Assembly (NCBI GenBank): GCA_031272765.1
Contig: JAISTD010000096.1
Coordinates: forward strand, 1-32,410
Reading direction: 5' to 3'
Length of the DNA stretch: 32,410 nucleotides
Source of the DNA: Candidatus Methanovirga australis
GTDB lineage: Archaea; Methanobacteriota; Methanobacteria; Methanobacteriales; Methanobacteriaceae
This document shows, piece after piece, positions 9,212 through 19,333 of the stretch. The position numbers and the translations under genes were made by a program. The notes under the pieces are model-generated. The model was not told the origin of the DNA, searched no databases, and saw only the letters and a list, made by a program, of their open reading frames with translations. Position 1 is the first letter of the stretch. The number at the start of each line of letters is the position of its first letter.

Positions 9212-9445
9212 TTAAGCCCCTCTAAAAAAGTATGTAAAGAAGTATTGTATTACAACTATTATTATTATGCCTATTAATATACCATATACTATACCAATGT
9301 CTCTACCCATTTGTTGACCTAATCTTTGATAATATTCACCAACAGCAAACTCAACATTTTCTTCAATCTCATCTAATTTTTCATTAGCTTTATTGAAATC
9401 ATCAGCAGAAACAAGTACCCTCGGCACTGTATTTTCATCAGACAT
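9212..9445 (-). CDS. mtrG: Tetrahydromethanopterin S-methyltransferase subunit G
   Basis: This 77-aa subunit has a soluble N-terminal helix region ([20 protein letters not shown], probably coiled coil) and one C-terminal membrane helix, [20 protein letters not shown]. Size and plan match MtrG, a small membrane-anchored subunit on the cytoplasmic side of the complex. AGAGGTG precedes the ATG. It lies 15 bp after mtrF and 25 bp before mtrH. Confidence 0.95.
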   Translation of the reverse strand: MSDENTVPRVLVSADDFNKANEKLDEIEENVEFAVGEYYQRLGQQMGRDIGIVYGILIGIIIIVVIQYFFTYFFRGA

Positions 9446-9460
9446 TTAATACACCTCTAA

Positions 9461-9667
9461 TTAACCGCCGCATAACTTGACTAATAATGGAATTACTAAA
9501 GCTAAAACAAAAGCAAAAATTACACCATATGTCATACCAGTTACACGTGTGCTGATCAAACCAGCAAATAATCTTCCATCTCTACCAATTAACTTGGATT
9601 TATAATTAGCATCTTCAGCAACACTTCTAATACCCTTTATATTAGGTTTATTTGAAAATTTAACCAT
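9461..9667 (-). CDS. mtrF: Tetrahydromethanopterin S-methyltransferase subunit F
   Basis: This 68-aa subunit has a basic N-terminus and one C-terminal membrane helix (GVIFAFVLALVIPLLVKLCG). Residues about 18-48, EDANYKSKLIGRDGRLFAGL, resemble the C-terminal part of MtrA, as is known for this family. The gene starts 13 bp after mtrA, and the run GGGGGCTTTG serves as ribosome binding site. Confidence 0.95.
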   Translation of the reverse strand: MVKFSNKPNIKGIRSVAEDANYKSKLIGRDGRLFAGLISTRVTGMTYGVIFAFVLALVIPLLVKLCGG

Positions 9668-9680
9668 ATTACAAAGCCCC

Positions 9681-10406
9681 CTATATATACATAGCTATGC
9701 ATCCAAATATTATGGTAACAACAAGCCCAATCATTAAACCTTGGACTTTTCCAGCATAAATTCCAGAAAATGTTCTTTGAACAGCACCAACCAACTTAAT
9801 TTGAGTCTGAATATTTCTCATACGAGCTTCAATTAATGCTGTCTCAGCAGACACAGGTCTGACTTCTTCACCGTCATCATCATCATCTCCACCTTTATCA
9901 TCTACAGAAATAAGAAGAGCTTCTTCTTCAAAAGCACCTGGATCTTTTTCTATACATTCTTTTACTTTAGCTTCGATTTGACCAGCATCTTCCACATCAA
10001 CCAAGTTCACAATTTCGACTTGTTGCTGGAATCTTTCAATTCCTTCATCAGGTATGTTCTCAACATAAGGAATAGCACCAGTTGCACCAACAATACTTCT
10101 TTTTTCAGGATCTACACCATTTTGATGTAATGCTTCAATACTTTGACCTGTAATATGTCCTTGAACTTCAGACCCACATAATATTAAAAATCTGATATTG
10201 GGATTAGAAATAATATTTGCAACAACCTTTTCAACACCAAGATTTTCTGTTTTACAAGGTCCTGCAATAGAAGCACCTGCTGCAGCAGGAACATCTTCAT
10301 TGTGAGATGCAAGTGTTACAACAGCAACAGGACTTTCAGGGTTTCCTGCAATATAATCTCCATTTACAGGAGGCCAAGTATCTGTAGTAGCCTTTTTATC
10401 TACCAT
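9681..10406 (-). CDS. mtrA: Tetrahydromethanopterin S-methyltransferase subunit A (corrinoid protein)
   Basis: MtrA (241 aa) carries the cobamide that shuttles the methyl group between H4MPT and coenzyme M. Residues 1-170 form the soluble corrinoid domain with the motifs [20 protein letters not shown] and [13 protein letters not shown]. The histidine of QGHITG is residue 84, the known lower cobalt ligand. One C-terminal membrane helix ([19 protein letters not shown]) anchors it. Between them is an acidic low-complexity stretch, [10 protein letters not shown], encoded by a TCA-type triplet repeat. The mtrB stop codon TAG is immediately followed by this ATG, so the two are probably translationally coupled. 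Confidence 0.97.
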   Translation of the reverse strand: MVDKKATTDTWPPVNGDYIAGNPESPVAVVTLASHNEDVPAAAGASIAGPCKTENLGVEKVVANIISNPNIRFLILCGSEVQGHITGQSIEALHQNGVDPEKRSIVGATGAIPYVENIPDEGIERFQQQVEIVNLVDVEDAGQIEAKVKECIEKDPGAFEEEALLISVDDKGGDDDDDGEEVRPVSAETALIEARMRNIQTQIKLVGAVQRTFSGIYAGKVQGLMIGLVVTIIFGCIAMYI

Positions 10407-10739
10407 CTATAAAACCCCCAGATAAAAATGTAAAAGTGTGATTACAGGGAACAATACTAAAAGACCTAATAAAAACCCATAAACCATATTAGTCAAAAGA
10501 CCAGCAGTTAAGAACACACCTTTCCTGTTTGGAAAAGCATCAATAGGAACTGTATTAGGATCTAAAGAATTGACTAATTCATTTGCTGCTAATTCTAAAG
10601 TTTCGATTTCTTTATTAATATCATCCATTGATAAAATTAAAACTTCCCTTCCAAGAGCCGCACCAATTGAACCAGTAGATGGATCAAGGGTCAAACTATA
10701 TTCAGGAACTATTTTAATTAAAGGTAACATTTCAACCAT
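10407..10739 (-). CDS. mtrB: Tetrahydromethanopterin S-methyltransferase subunit B
   Basis: This 110-aa subunit begins [20 protein letters not shown] and contains [20 protein letters not shown], both typical of MtrB, followed by one C-terminal membrane helix ([20 protein letters not shown]). The ATG at 10739 sits five bases after GGGGGCG; an ATG three codons later is possible. Its stop abuts the mtrA start. Confidence 0.95.
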   Translation of the reverse strand: MVEMLPLIKIVPEYSLTLDPSTGSIGAALGREVLILSMDDINKEIETLELAANELVNSLDPNTVPIDAFPNRKGVFLTAGLLTNMVYGFLLGLLVLFPVITLLHFYLGVL

Positions 10740-10750
10740 TATTTCGCCCC

Positions 10751-11584
10751 CTATTCCTCAACTTTAGGCCATAATCCTGCCCATTTAACAGATGCAGCTT
10801 CTTTATATGATGCTGAAACATAACATTTAAAGAATACAACCCAGCCAACTACACCAACTATGGATATAACTAAAGCTGCAGGAATTCCAGCCCAGTGAAG
10901 AGTAGGATTTCCAATAGATACAATACCTGTAACAACCATTGCTAAAAATCCAGTTGCACCTGCCAATTTAAGAGTTCTTACTTGATTCTCATTTGGACCA
11001 AGACATGCATTAAACGGATGTTGAATAGCCATCGTATTCATAATAAAGAACAATGCAATGTAACCAGGACCTACAACAAGAGACAATATTTTATCAAAGT
11101 TATAACTACCTGCAAATGCTGCAGAAAAGCCAAGAACAGATAATGCAGCAGCACCAGCAATTTCAGCAGTACATCTTTCTAAAACAGCTATTTTCATTTT
11201 AACAATCACTTTTGCAATAATAGCAACAACTAAACCTAAAACCATTGAAAAAACTAAAGCAAGAACAGGACCAGCTATTTCAAATCCTTTTAATAAAGAA
11301 CTTGATGCTATTGCAAGACCAGCCAACGATCCTATAATCCCAATAGAAAGAGACATATAACCAATAGAAGGTACACCAGTGCCTAATCCATAACTTGCAA
11401 CCCTTCTAATTGCATCCGCACCCCATACTATTGCACAAACAGCTCCAAGAGAAGCCAAAGTTGGACCAATAACAGGATTAATAGGAGTCAAGTATATACC
11501 AACTAATCCTCCAATTACACCTATGGCAAGTAATAATTCACCAGAGATTGCAGAACCAGTAGGACCTCCACCAGCAGCAGACAT
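10751..11584 (-). CDS. mtrC: Tetrahydromethanopterin S-methyltransferase subunit C
   Basis: MtrC (277 aa) is one of the three polytopic subunits (C, D, E) thought to form the Na+-translocating part. The protein is almost entirely hydrophobic, about seven or more helices, starting [20 protein letters not shown]. The ORF track extends it 22 codons upstream into mtrD (a Cys-rich shadow, MWYSFCCYG); the real start is the ATG at 11584, which overlaps the mtrD stop by one base (TAATG) and follows GGAGGTG. Full family length, no damage. Confidence 0.96.
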   Translation of the reverse strand: MSAAGGGPTGSAISGELLLAIGVIGGLVGIYLTPINPVIGPTLASLGAVCAIVWGADAIRRVASYGLGTGVPSIGYMSLSIGIIGSLAGLAIASSSLLKGFEIAGPVLALVFSMVLGLVVAIIAKVIVKMKIAVLERCTAEIAGAAALSVLGFSAAFAGSYNFDKILSLVVGPGYIALFFIMNTMAIQHPFNACLGPNENQVRTLKLAGATGFLAMVVTGIVSIGNPTLHWAGIPAALVISIVGVVGWVVFFKCYVSASYKEAASVKWAGLWPKVEE

Positions 11585-12288
11585 TATACAACACCTCCAA
11601 GAGTTAAGACATAGACAAAGACAGCCATAACAACAGAAGCTATACCACAAGCAATAATTCCACTACTAATTCTTTTAAATTTAGGATCATGGAATCCTTC
11701 AATAGTACCTCCAATGTTGTATGAAGCAATAACAGAGTTTATGAAAAATATGCCAACAGCTACAATGGCTGCTAAACCACCAGCAATTCCTGGACTAATT
11801 CCAGATAATCCACCAAAAGTATTATTAATTGCATAGTATACTAATCCTCCACCAGCACCACCGAGTAAGCCACCAATGATACCACTAACAAAACAAACTG
11901 TAGGAATACCATGACCTTCAGTACCAGGAGTCACATATTTTTCTTGATTTCTACCAGTGATTGGATCAATTTCAACTTTAGCAGAAGAAGGTACAACACC
12001 AACACCAAAAACATAAATCAAGTTAGCAACTAACATCGTAATTCCCATCATCATCATTGCTCCAACTGCACCAGCCAAAGCAATCATCCAAGGTGGTTGA
12101 CCTGTCATAGCCGCTGCTGTAATTAACCCAGTCAATCCAGCACCTGCTGCAAGCATTGCAGTACCAGTTCCAACACCAGTAGCTGTTGCCATAGCCGCAG
12201 GAGCACCTCCCACAGGTATGAAGTGTACACCCCCACCAATGAGAATTCCACCAACAGTAATGAATATAATTAAAGTTATAGGATCCAT
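11584..12288 (-). CDS. mtrD: Tetrahydromethanopterin S-methyltransferase subunit D
   Basis: This 234-aa polytopic membrane subunit is a candidate Na+-pathway component of the Mtr complex. It begins [25 protein letters not shown] and has glycine- and alanine-rich helices, with a conserved polar loop [19 protein letters not shown] at about residues 107-125. The start has GGAGGT upstream, directly after the mtrE stop. It overlaps mtrC by one base, which suggests coupled translation. Confidence 0.96.
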   Translation of the reverse strand: MDPITLIIFITVGGILIGGGVHFIPVGGAPAAMATATGVGTGTAMLAAGAGLTGLITAAAMTGQPPWMIALAGAVGAMMMMGITMLVANLIYVFGVGVVPSSAKVEIDPITGRNQEKYVTPGTEGHGIPTVCFVSGIIGGLLGGAGGGLVYYAINNTFGGLSGISPGIAGGLAAIVAVGIFFINSVIASYNIGGTIEGFHDPKFKRISSGIIACGIASVVMAVFVYVLTLGGVV

Positions 12289-12304
12289 AAATGAAACCTC
12301 CTAA

Positions 12305-13180
12305 TTATTCTTTATATGGTCCATATTTATTTCTTGCAAAACTCTCAATTCTTTCATTTAGAATAATGAGAGTTAGAACTATAATAAGACCAGCGATCAA
12401 ACCGCCTAATAATCCAAATACAACAGTTATCCAAAAACTTAAAAATACAACAGCACCAAAACAAAAACCAGTTAAAGGTCCACCGAACTTAGCACAAAAG
12501 TTACCTACATCAATAGAGTTTCTTGCACCTAATTCAGCTTTAGTGGTTATATCACCATGAATAGCTACTGGAATACCTCCACCGAATGGGTACTGCTGAT
12601 ATTCTCTTTCAGCACCATAATGTACATCTCCAGTTGAAGAACCAATCGCACCAATTGTAATACCCCATAAAACAGCTAATAATGGAAGGGGAAATGTATG
12701 TAAAGGATTACCATTAATTGGCATGATCATCAGAGAACTAATACCTACAATACAGAAAGAGGTTATAAAACCATGACCAGCAATAGGTCCTAATGCCTGC
12801 ATTAAAGCATCCATAAATAATGGTTGTTCAAATTGGGATTGACTTACAATCCTACCCATATGAGAAGTGATTGTGTAAACTACATGAACTAAAGCACCAA
12901 CAGTAGCACCAATAGCTATAGCAAAAATAGGCATTAAATGTAAGTTAATTAAAACAAATGCAACAGTTCCTGCAATACCACACCATGTACCATAAGCAAC
13001 TGGTTCACCAGAGGTTGCCTTATTTAAAAATCTGTGTAAATGTCCCATTTGAGGAGCAAGCTGAACTTGTGAGTTAGGGTTACTCTGAGAACCTACATCA
13101 GACTCTAAATCTTCTGACGCTCCAGCAATAGTAGCAGCTGCACCCATTAATGCAACAACACCTAATGTCAAAGGATCCAT
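12305..13180 (-). CDS. mtrE: Tetrahydromethanopterin S-methyltransferase subunit E
   Basis: MtrE (291 aa) is the first gene of the mtr operon and a polytopic membrane subunit linked to Na+ translocation. Recognisable stretches are MDPLTLGVVALMGAAATIAG, PQMGHLHRFLNKATSGEPVA and GDVHYGAEREYQQYPFGGGIP. The ORF-track start (TTG at 13195) would place the ribosome binding site GGAGG inside the gene; the ATG at 13180 is the better start. The C-terminus ends RNKYGPYKE, 16 bp before mtrD. Confidence 0.96.
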   Translation of the reverse strand: MDPLTLGVVALMGAAATIAGASEDLESDVGSQSNPNSQVQLAPQMGHLHRFLNKATSGEPVAYGTWCGIAGTVAFVLINLHLMPIFAIAIGATVGALVHVVYTITSHMGRIVSQSQFEQPLFMDALMQALGPIAGHGFITSFCIVGISSLMIMPINGNPLHTFPLPLLAVLWGITIGAIGSSTGDVHYGAEREYQQYPFGGGIPVAIHGDITTKAELGARNSIDVGNFCAKFGGPLTGFCFGAVVFLSFWITVVFGLLGGLIAGLIIVLTLIILNERIESFARNKYGPYKE

Positions 13181-13684
13181 ATTTTTTTCCTCCAAAACAA
13201 TATATTATATATTAATTAATTTCTTAATCTAACTAATATTAATTAATCTATTAAATAGTTTTAATTAATCTACTATTGATTAATTAAGTGCTTTTAAATT
13301 ACTTAAAATTGTAATTTAAATAATATGAATTAATTTTTAATTAAATTATTAATCACTAAACAGGAATTATAATATGATAATTAAAATATTAATCATTTAG
13401 TAACATGATCACATAATTTCTAAAAAATTGATTTCAAGAAACATATTAATTCAATCATATTCTAAATAATAAAATTTAACCATACATAATATCATTCAAT
13501 TAATAAGATTTAATGATTAATGATAGTTAGTATAATTATTTTAATATTTAAATGTAGTCATTTATTAATAATATCTATTTTTTTAATTTCCATTATTTAT
13601 ATTAATAATAAACATGATGAAATACTTTAAATTTATTTTATAAAAACAATAATTCTAAACGAATAAAAATAAAATAAAAAAAAT
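13181..13684. promoter_or_regulatory. mcr-mtr intergenic region; mtr promoter expected here
   Basis: About 500 very AT-rich bases separate mcrA from mtrE. The mcr terminator is at its right end, so mtr needs its own promoter here. Many TTAATTAAT-type stretches near 13200-13290 could act as TATA elements, but I cannot choose one. No open frame or RNA gene is seen. Confidence 0.4.
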
Positions 13685-13706
13685 AAATAGGTGAAAACAC
13701 CTATTT
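13650..13706 (-). terminator. mcr operon hairpin terminator overlapping the mcrA stop codon
   Basis: A perfect 9-bp inverted repeat, AAATAGGTG-tttt-CACCTATTT on the minus strand (13685-13706), contains the mcrA stop TAG and is followed by a T-rich run to about 13650. This looks like an efficient stop between mcr and mtr. Confidence 0.75.
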
Positions 13707-15356
13707 AGCTGGTATAATTAAAGATCTTTCACCATCAGGCATGAATTCTCTTAATGCACCTTTTGCAATTTCAGCACGAGGTTGGGAGAAATCGAAACTT
13801 AGGTTTTTATCTGCGAATGCAATTTTAATCAATGGATTAAATGCAAAAGCATCTTTTCTGGCTGCGTGAGGAGCTTGAGCAATACCTGCATATTCACCTT
13901 GGTGACCTACATTCATCGCATAGTTAGGATAGTTTGGTCCTCTTAATTCAACAGGTAAACCTTCATCATTTCTTATAGAGAATACATTAGATGCACCACA
14001 TTGATCTTGTAAATCGTAACCATAGAATCCTAATCTTGAATATTGTTCTTTGTGTAAGTACATAGCTAAGTACCATGCACTTAAACCAGTTTGAGAGTTT
14101 CCAGTTGCAAAAGCTGTTGAAACAGCCGCAGCAGCGGAAACAATGGAAGCCCTCTGAGAACCACCAAATTGAGTTTCAAGTAAAGCAGGATATTCTTCAT
14201 ATTGTTCTAATCCATAGAATGCAACTTCAGACCCAACATCAAGAACCGTGTCCATTGTATTAGGAGCTTTAGTTAATCCACCATACTTATCTTCTACATA
14301 TTCTTTACCATAATAAGTGAAATCATCAAGAACATTGTCTGTGTATGCAGCAGATGCATATTGAGTAAATCCTACCCCACCAGACATGTATGAACCTAAC
14401 CAAATTTGGTCATAAAGTGCAGCAGACATTGCAACAACATCTAATGATACTCTAACAGGATCATCAGAATTAACTCTTGAAGATTGACAAATATCTGCCA
14501 TATAACCAAATGGAATACCTCCAGGTTCATTTTCAGCTCTTGCTCTTCTAACAGGTAAGTATGTTCCCATGTGAATAACTTCTGCATGCTTAGATGCGAA
14601 AGCGAAGTCACCAGTAGCTCCTTCACCAGCACATTGGTTGTAAGCTGAAATCATTGACATACCAATTTGCATAGCAGACCATCTGGAAGTTGTACCTCCA
14701 TCACAAACTCTTCCAACAATGGAAGGAATTCTTACTACTTGCCAAATTTTGTCTCCTACTTCTGCTTTTAAAGTTTCAGCTTGTTCAGCTGGGAACTCTT
14801 TGTTAATATCTAAAACAAATGCGGAATCGATTTCATCTGCTAATTCATCATCTCCAGTGAATACTTTTACATAACTGTCTGCAACCAATAAAGGATTGGT
14901 TTCAACCATGTGTTCCTGTACAACAGCTGCACCTGGCATAGCATGGTTAACAGTTTCTAAATAATTTGTAATAGTTTCTGGAGTAACTTCCATACCTAAC
15001 CTTTTTTCAAGAACTGTGTGTGCTGTGTTTAAACCAACGACAACAGTTCTTCTGATATCATCCCATAATTGTTGGATAGCTGCATTGTTAACAAAGTGAA
15101 AGTCATCACCTTCAACAAAAGTATCTGTAGTTGATACTTGGTAAGGCATTAATGTTCTTTGACCTAATGGAGAACCAACATCTGGGTTGTATTGAGGAAT
15201 TCCCCTTTTAGCAGCTATTTCTTTACCTGCATTATAAAATTCAGTTTTCCTTTCAGACTGTTTCCAACCACCTAAGTTATAAAAGGTAGTGGATTCATCT
15301 TTAGGATCTTCTTTAAATTTTTTTGTTAATGCTTTTAAGAACTTTTTATCAGCCAT
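13701..15356 (-). CDS. mcrA: Methyl-coenzyme M reductase subunit alpha
   Basis: McrA (551 aa) is the catalytic subunit of the alpha2beta2gamma2 reductase that turns methyl-CoM and CoB into methane and the heterodisulfide. Key positions are all present: Gln147, the axial ligand of nickel cofactor F430 (AVVQEH); His257 and Arg271, which are methylated in relatives; Tyr333 (FTQYAS). After that one residue is inserted relative to M. marburgensis numbering, so Gln401, Tyr445, thioglycine site Gly446 (FYGYD), Asp451 and Cys453 correspond to 400, 444, 445, 450 and 452. GGGAGGT precedes the ATG. The operon includes mcrC, which points to the mcr isoenzyme I and not mrt. Whether the modifications are made cannot be seen. 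Confidence 0.99.
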   Translation of the reverse strand: MADKKFLKALTKKFKEDPKDESTTFYNLGGWKQSERKTEFYNAGKEIAAKRGIPQYNPDVGSPLGQRTLMPYQVSTTDTFVEGDDFHFVNNAAIQQLWDDIRRTVVVGLNTAHTVLEKRLGMEVTPETITNYLETVNHAMPGAAVVQEHMVETNPLLVADSYVKVFTGDDELADEIDSAFVLDINKEFPAEQAETLKAEVGDKIWQVVRIPSIVGRVCDGGTTSRWSAMQIGMSMISAYNQCAGEGATGDFAFASKHAEVIHMGTYLPVRRARAENEPGGIPFGYMADICQSSRVNSDDPVRVSLDVVAMSAALYDQIWLGSYMSGGVGFTQYASAAYTDNVLDDFTYYGKEYVEDKYGGLTKAPNTMDTVLDVGSEVAFYGLEQYEEYPALLETQFGGSQRASIVSAAAAVSTAFATGNSQTGLSAWYLAMYLHKEQYSRLGFYGYDLQDQCGASNVFSIRNDEGLPVELRGPNYPNYAMNVGHQGEYAGIAQAPHAARKDAFAFNPLIKIAFADKNLSFDFSQPRAEIAKGALREFMPDGERSLIIPAK

Positions 15357-15370
15357 AATAATTACCTCCC

Positions 15371-16120
15371 TTATTCAGGGCAGAATCCTCCTTCGGATCT
15401 TGTAACATGGATTTTATGTAAAATTTCCACAGCATCTTTATCGTCTTTGTAAGCTTCACCATCAACTCTGTAGATTGTAGTTTTGCTTTTCAAAGTTTCT
15501 TCATCTAATGGTTCACCAAGAACAACAGGTTCATCAAGTTCTTTACCTATTTGATCTTTTACCATTTCAACTTTACCAGTTTCCTTGTTAAAAATTTGTC
15601 TTCTGAGCATATCGAACATTACACCATTTTCATCAAGTCTTAAAGAGTGACCATGAACAGATTTTCCTCTGATACCAGTTCTTGCAGGGTCAAAATATTC
15701 AGTTTCTAATAATTCTTTAGAAATTCTTTCTAAATCTCTTTCCCTTGCTTCTATAATCTGTCTACCAGATAAAGTACCTGCATCGACTCCTCTGTATCTA
15801 TTTAAGTAAGATCTTGATCTTAAGTAAGGTTGAGCTGGAGCAAAATACATTGAATCTACAAATTGTATGTATCTAACTCTGTCACCAGCCTTTGCACCGT
15901 CGATAGGTTCAACAATCTCTCTGATATGATCATCAGGCTCATCCATTTCATCTAATGGTGGGTGAACACTTTTATATTCTTCACCTGGAGCTCTGTGACC
16001 TAATATTTTTACTACCCCTTCATCAGAAATTTCCCTTAGTTTCTCTAATTTGTAATCAGGATCTGTGAAATTTCTTCTGTTTTGAGCAACTTGTGTAGTT
16101 CCTGGATAATATTGTGCCAT
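15371..16120 (-). CDS. mcrG: Methyl-coenzyme M reductase subunit gamma
   Basis: McrG (249 aa) is the small structural subunit that helps line the active-site channel. It starts [20 protein letters not shown] and contains [19 protein letters not shown] and [20 protein letters not shown], typical of the family. The ORF track starts two codons early; the ATG at 16120 is preferred. Its ribosome binding site GGAGGTG lies inside the last codons of mcrC, and the mcrC stop is two bases before this ATG, so the genes are tightly coupled. Confidence 0.98.
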   Translation of the reverse strand: MAQYYPGTTQVAQNRRNFTDPDYKLEKLREISDEGVVKILGHRAPGEEYKSVHPPLDEMDEPDDHIREIVEPIDGAKAGDRVRYIQFVDSMYFAPAQPYLRSRSYLNRYRGVDAGTLSGRQIIEARERDLERISKELLETEYFDPARTGIRGKSVHGHSLRLDENGVMFDMLRRQIFNKETGKVEMVKDQIGKELDEPVVLGEPLDEETLKSKTTIYRVDGEAYKDDKDAVEILHKIHVTRSEGGFCPE

Positions 16121-16122
16121 AA

Positions 16123-16719
16123 TCATACACCTCCTAATGCTAACTTAACTTTTCTAATAATCTCATCTAATTTATCTTGAGAACAAGTTTCTCCCCTAAT
16201 AACACCAGTAACCATATCCAAAATTTGACCCTTAGTTTTGACCTCATTAGGCATTACCTTAGATGTTTTAATACCTATTTTAGCAAAATCTTCAAAATCA
16301 ACAGGATATTCACAAATGATTACACAAGGTCTGTCAGTATTTCTTAAAATCAATCTTGCTTTATAAATAAGATGATTTCTAACTCCACCTAAATGTATTA
16401 CAAGAAGTTTAAATCTATTCATTTGAAGAATTTCCTTCTCTGTTAACCCAAAAAGACTTCCCCCACCTATATGAGGAGCATCACCTGGAACACCTGCACC
16501 AGCATTTAATATCATTGTACTTGTTAAAACATTGGCTTCACGAAGAGCAAAAGTAATTTCACAAACTGGCTTTGTAATATGCCTTTTACCTGGAGACATT
16601 CCAATAGCTAATACATCTGAACCACATTCGGCAAATGTACCTCTTTGAGCAATTCCTCCACCTTCACCAAGACCCATTGTTTCTCTACAATCAACAACAT
16701 GAGTAGATTTTCCAATCAT
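16123..16719 (-). CDS. mcrC: Methyl-coenzyme M reductase operon protein C (MCR activation component)
   Basis: McrC (198 aa) is not a structural subunit; in relatives it copurifies with the ATP-dependent complex that reductively activates F430-Ni in MCR. It starts [21 protein letters not shown] and contains [20 protein letters not shown] and [18 protein letters not shown], all typical. The conserved cysteines in DCRETMG and KPVCEI are present. The ORF-track start (16743) adds MTYTKLII; family alignment favours 16719, although TTGATT is a weak ribosome binding site, so the start is uncertain by eight codons. It follows mcrD after about 90 AT-rich bases. Confidence 0.95.
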   Translation of the reverse strand: MIGKSTHVVDCRETMGLGEGGGIAQRGTFAECGSDVLAIGMSPGKRHITKPVCEITFALREANVLTSTMILNAGAGVPGDAPHIGGGSLFGLTEKEILQMNRFKLLVIHLGGVRNHLIYKARLILRNTDRPCVIICEYPVDFEDFAKIGIKTSKVMPNEVKTKGQILDMVTGVIRGETCSQDKLDEIIRKVKLALGGV

Positions 16720-16813
16720 AATAATCAACTTTGTATATGTCATCGTATATGCTAATACAAATGAATTAAGATAAAGTATTATTAAATTAATTGTAATTAA
16801 ATATAATATAGTA

Positions 16814-17269
16814 TCAATTATTTTTCTTAAGAATAGTCACCCGATCTTCAAGTTTTGCAGATTGATCGGTCATTCCAATTAATTCATCAGGAACACTTTC
16901 ATTACCATACTTAATATTATCTGTAACAGTTCTTTGAGTCCTAATAAACTTCCCAACATCAATATCAAAACCAAAAGGAAGTAACTCTTTACATATTTCA
17001 TCAATGCTATCTTTAACCTCGACAATATCAAAATCAGTAGAAACATCAATAAAAATACGACCTGTTTTTACCTTAAGATCAATTTCTTTACCATGAACAT
17101 TGATAACTCTTCTTTCAGCATACTTAGGATTTTCATTAGGATCCTCAGGTGGAAGCCTTGGTCCTTGAATAACAGTCCGTTTAACACCATCAAGAGCCTC
17201 AATTTCATTCAATAACATTTCTGTTCTATCTGAACCTAAAATCCTATGGGGGAATACTTGTAAATCCAT
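16814..17269 (-). CDS. mcrD: Methyl-coenzyme M reductase operon protein D
   Basis: McrD (151 aa) is a small soluble protein encoded with MCR and thought to act in assembly or F430 delivery; it is not part of the mature enzyme. The sequence [39 protein letters not shown] and [18 protein letters not shown] is typical. AGAGG precedes the ATG. It lies 43 bp after mcrB. Confidence 0.95.
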   Translation of the reverse strand: MDLQVFPHRILGSDRTEMLLNEIEALDGVKRTVIQGPRLPPEDPNENPKYAERRVINVHGKEIDLKVKTGRIFIDVSTDFDIVEVKDSIDEICKELLPFGFDIDVGKFIRTQRTVTDNIKYGNESVPDELIGMTDQSAKLEDRVTILKKNN

Positions 17270-17312
17270 ATTTTTCCTCTAAGATCAATTAGACTTTTTA
17301 AACCGAGATTAC

Positions 17313-18647
17313 TTAGATTTGGCCTTTAATATCGGCAGCTGCCTCCACAACATATTTAAGTGGTTCTCTAAATTCATCGACACTACTAAATACTTCTTTA
17401 ATTAATCCAGAAGTTGATTCTGGTGAGAAAAGTTGAGTACCTGCATCTAAACACATTGCAGCCACAACACAAGGTATACAGAATCCTTTACTGTGTCTTG
17501 TAACAACATGGTTACCGTTGAAAAGACCAGGACCTCCTCCACCATATATAGAGTGACTAAAGAATGAAAATCCTACAGCTACACCTTCAGCTCTACCGAA
17601 ATCTACACCTGGAAGACCAGTTGCAAATTCAATTGAATCATTGAAGTATAAAATACTGGAAGGTACACCTTGAGCAGCCCTTGCAGCACCAACATTCACC
17701 ATTACAGCAGCAGCTGAACCAGCAGCAGCATAAGCATTCCATTTTGCTAAATCAGTAGCAGCATATTCAGTAAATCCATTGAGATCTTTTTCTGCTTTAA
17801 TTACACCGTCAGCTGAAGCTTTTTCAACTGTTCCGTTAATCACATTAGCAATAGTTCCTTCTTTAGCAGCATCATTAACTAAATCTAAAACAAAATTATC
17901 TGCATTCATACCTTGATAAGCTAAACCTAATAAATGTAATCTTTCAAAAGCACCAACAGCATCTCCCATTTCAAACATAGCAGTTTGTTCTAAAATAGAA
18001 GAAAGAGCAGTTCCTTGTAAAGTATTTTTCAAAGTAGCAGCAGCTATGTGGTTAGCCATAATATTTCTTAAAGCATAACCTGCACCTTCAAGCTTTTGTG
18101 GAATATCTAACATAGTTGCAAGGTTAGAACCCATATAATCAACAGATTGAGGATATCTACCTAAAATTGCAGCTTTCACCATATTAGCATTGTACATATC
18201 TACCTCATCAAATTGATTAATAATAGCTTGTACCAAAGCTGTGGATGTGGATAATGTAGATACAGAATATTCTGCAGCAACATTTAATCTTGCATTTGGA
18301 ATTTGAACTAAAATTCTTTTTCCACCAGCTAAAAGTTCTACTCTTGTATCATCATCTTCAGTTACCTGAATCATTTCTTTGATTGATTTTGCGAGAGCAT
18401 CAGCATTTCCTACAAGATCAAGGTCTATTTCTCTTCCTAAAATCTTACAAGCTTTTCCACCGACACTTGCAGTTCTCAAAGCATTTTCTATACCTTCTAA
18501 GTTTACAGCTACAGTTCTTTTAATACCATTTACGATACTTTTAATAGCAGGATTACGTAGTGGGCTTAATGCTTCAATAGGAACATTAGATTCAACTAAG
18601 TTACCTCTGTCGTCATATAGATCGACTTTATCATCAAACTTCGCCAT
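17313..18647 (-). CDS. mcrB: Methyl-coenzyme M reductase subunit beta
   Basis: McrB (444 aa) is the beta subunit and first gene of the operon. It helps form the F430 pocket and the coenzyme B channel. Expected features are present: [20 protein letters not shown] near residue 51, [20 protein letters not shown] at 131, and [20 protein letters not shown] at 361-380. Tyr368 and His380 correspond to Tyr367 and His379 of the structures, where the initiator Met is not counted. The ATG follows AGGAGGG at a good distance. A plausible TATA-like element lies about 160 bp upstream. Confidence 0.99.
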   Translation of the reverse strand: MAKFDDKVDLYDDRGNLVESNVPIEALSPLRNPAIKSIVNGIKRTVAVNLEGIENALRTASVGGKACKILGREIDLDLVGNADALAKSIKEMIQVTEDDDTRVELLAGGKRILVQIPNARLNVAAEYSVSTLSTSTALVQAIINQFDEVDMYNANMVKAAILGRYPQSVDYMGSNLATMLDIPQKLEGAGYALRNIMANHIAAATLKNTLQGTALSSILEQTAMFEMGDAVGAFERLHLLGLAYQGMNADNFVLDLVNDAAKEGTIANVINGTVEKASADGVIKAEKDLNGFTEYAATDLAKWNAYAAAGSAAAVMVNVGAARAAQGVPSSILYFNDSIEFATGLPGVDFGRAEGVAVGFSFFSHSIYGGGGPGLFNGNHVVTRHSKGFCIPCVVAAMCLDAGTQLFSPESTSGLIKEVFSSVDEFREPLKYVVEAAADIKGQI

Positions 18648-19333
18648 TTTTTCCCTCCTAACTAAATATAGTTAAAAAATATACCATACAACCCAGACAT
18701 TAAACTTTAAGTCAATGTTGATAAATTTAGGCTTCTATTGAATGAGCTAAAAAGCAAATACAATATAACCTAATTTATTGGTATACGATTTTTAACTTTA
18801 TTTAATATATATAATAAAGTTTATCTTTAAGATTAATTAGTAAAGTTTATAAATGATAATGAAATCAAAATTTTATGAATAATCAATTAGAAAAAGAGTA
18901 AGTTAAGTAATAATTAGTTTTCAATTATAACATAAATATTGAATTATGTAATATTCATAAATGTAAAAATTATTATTTATTATAAAAATTAATTATGAAT
19001 AAATAGACTTATAATAATTAAAAAATAAAATAATGATAATAAATAACAAAATAGTTATAAAAAAGTTAGGTGTAGAAAAATTAAATTTAAAAAAATTAAA
19101 TTTAATTATATTTGATTTAATATATAATAGAATCTGATATATAATTATTAATATTATGATTATACTATAATTAAAAGATTATTTAATATATCTAATTCTA
19201 TTTATCATTATCAATCTTATATATCTTATGGGGTTCAGTTATTATTCACTAAACATTATAATAAATAATTATTACCAATTAATCTTAAAAAATATATTAT
19301 TTATGGGTGGATTAAGTCATCTAAAGGTCAAAG
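18648..19333. promoter_or_regulatory. Divergent promoter region between mcrB and the YhgE-like gene
   Basis: This 686-bp AT-rich gap separates divergent genes. Candidate elements are an AT-rich stretch at 18801-18818 (minus strand TTATTATATATATTAAA) for mcr, and CTTATATATC near 19218 for the plus-strand gene. There is a short direct repeat of AAAAATTAAATTTA near 19077 and 19090. Promoter positions are guesses from composition; no RNA gene or ORF is seen. Confidence 0.35.

Noticed and set aside
11585-11650. Extended MtrC start with Cys-rich peptide
   Set aside because: The extension overlaps mtrD in another frame; the TAATG overlap with a good ribosome binding site marks the real start.
13701-18647. 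mrt isoenzyme (MCR II) operon
   Set aside because: mcrC is present and an mtr operon follows, which fits the mcr type.
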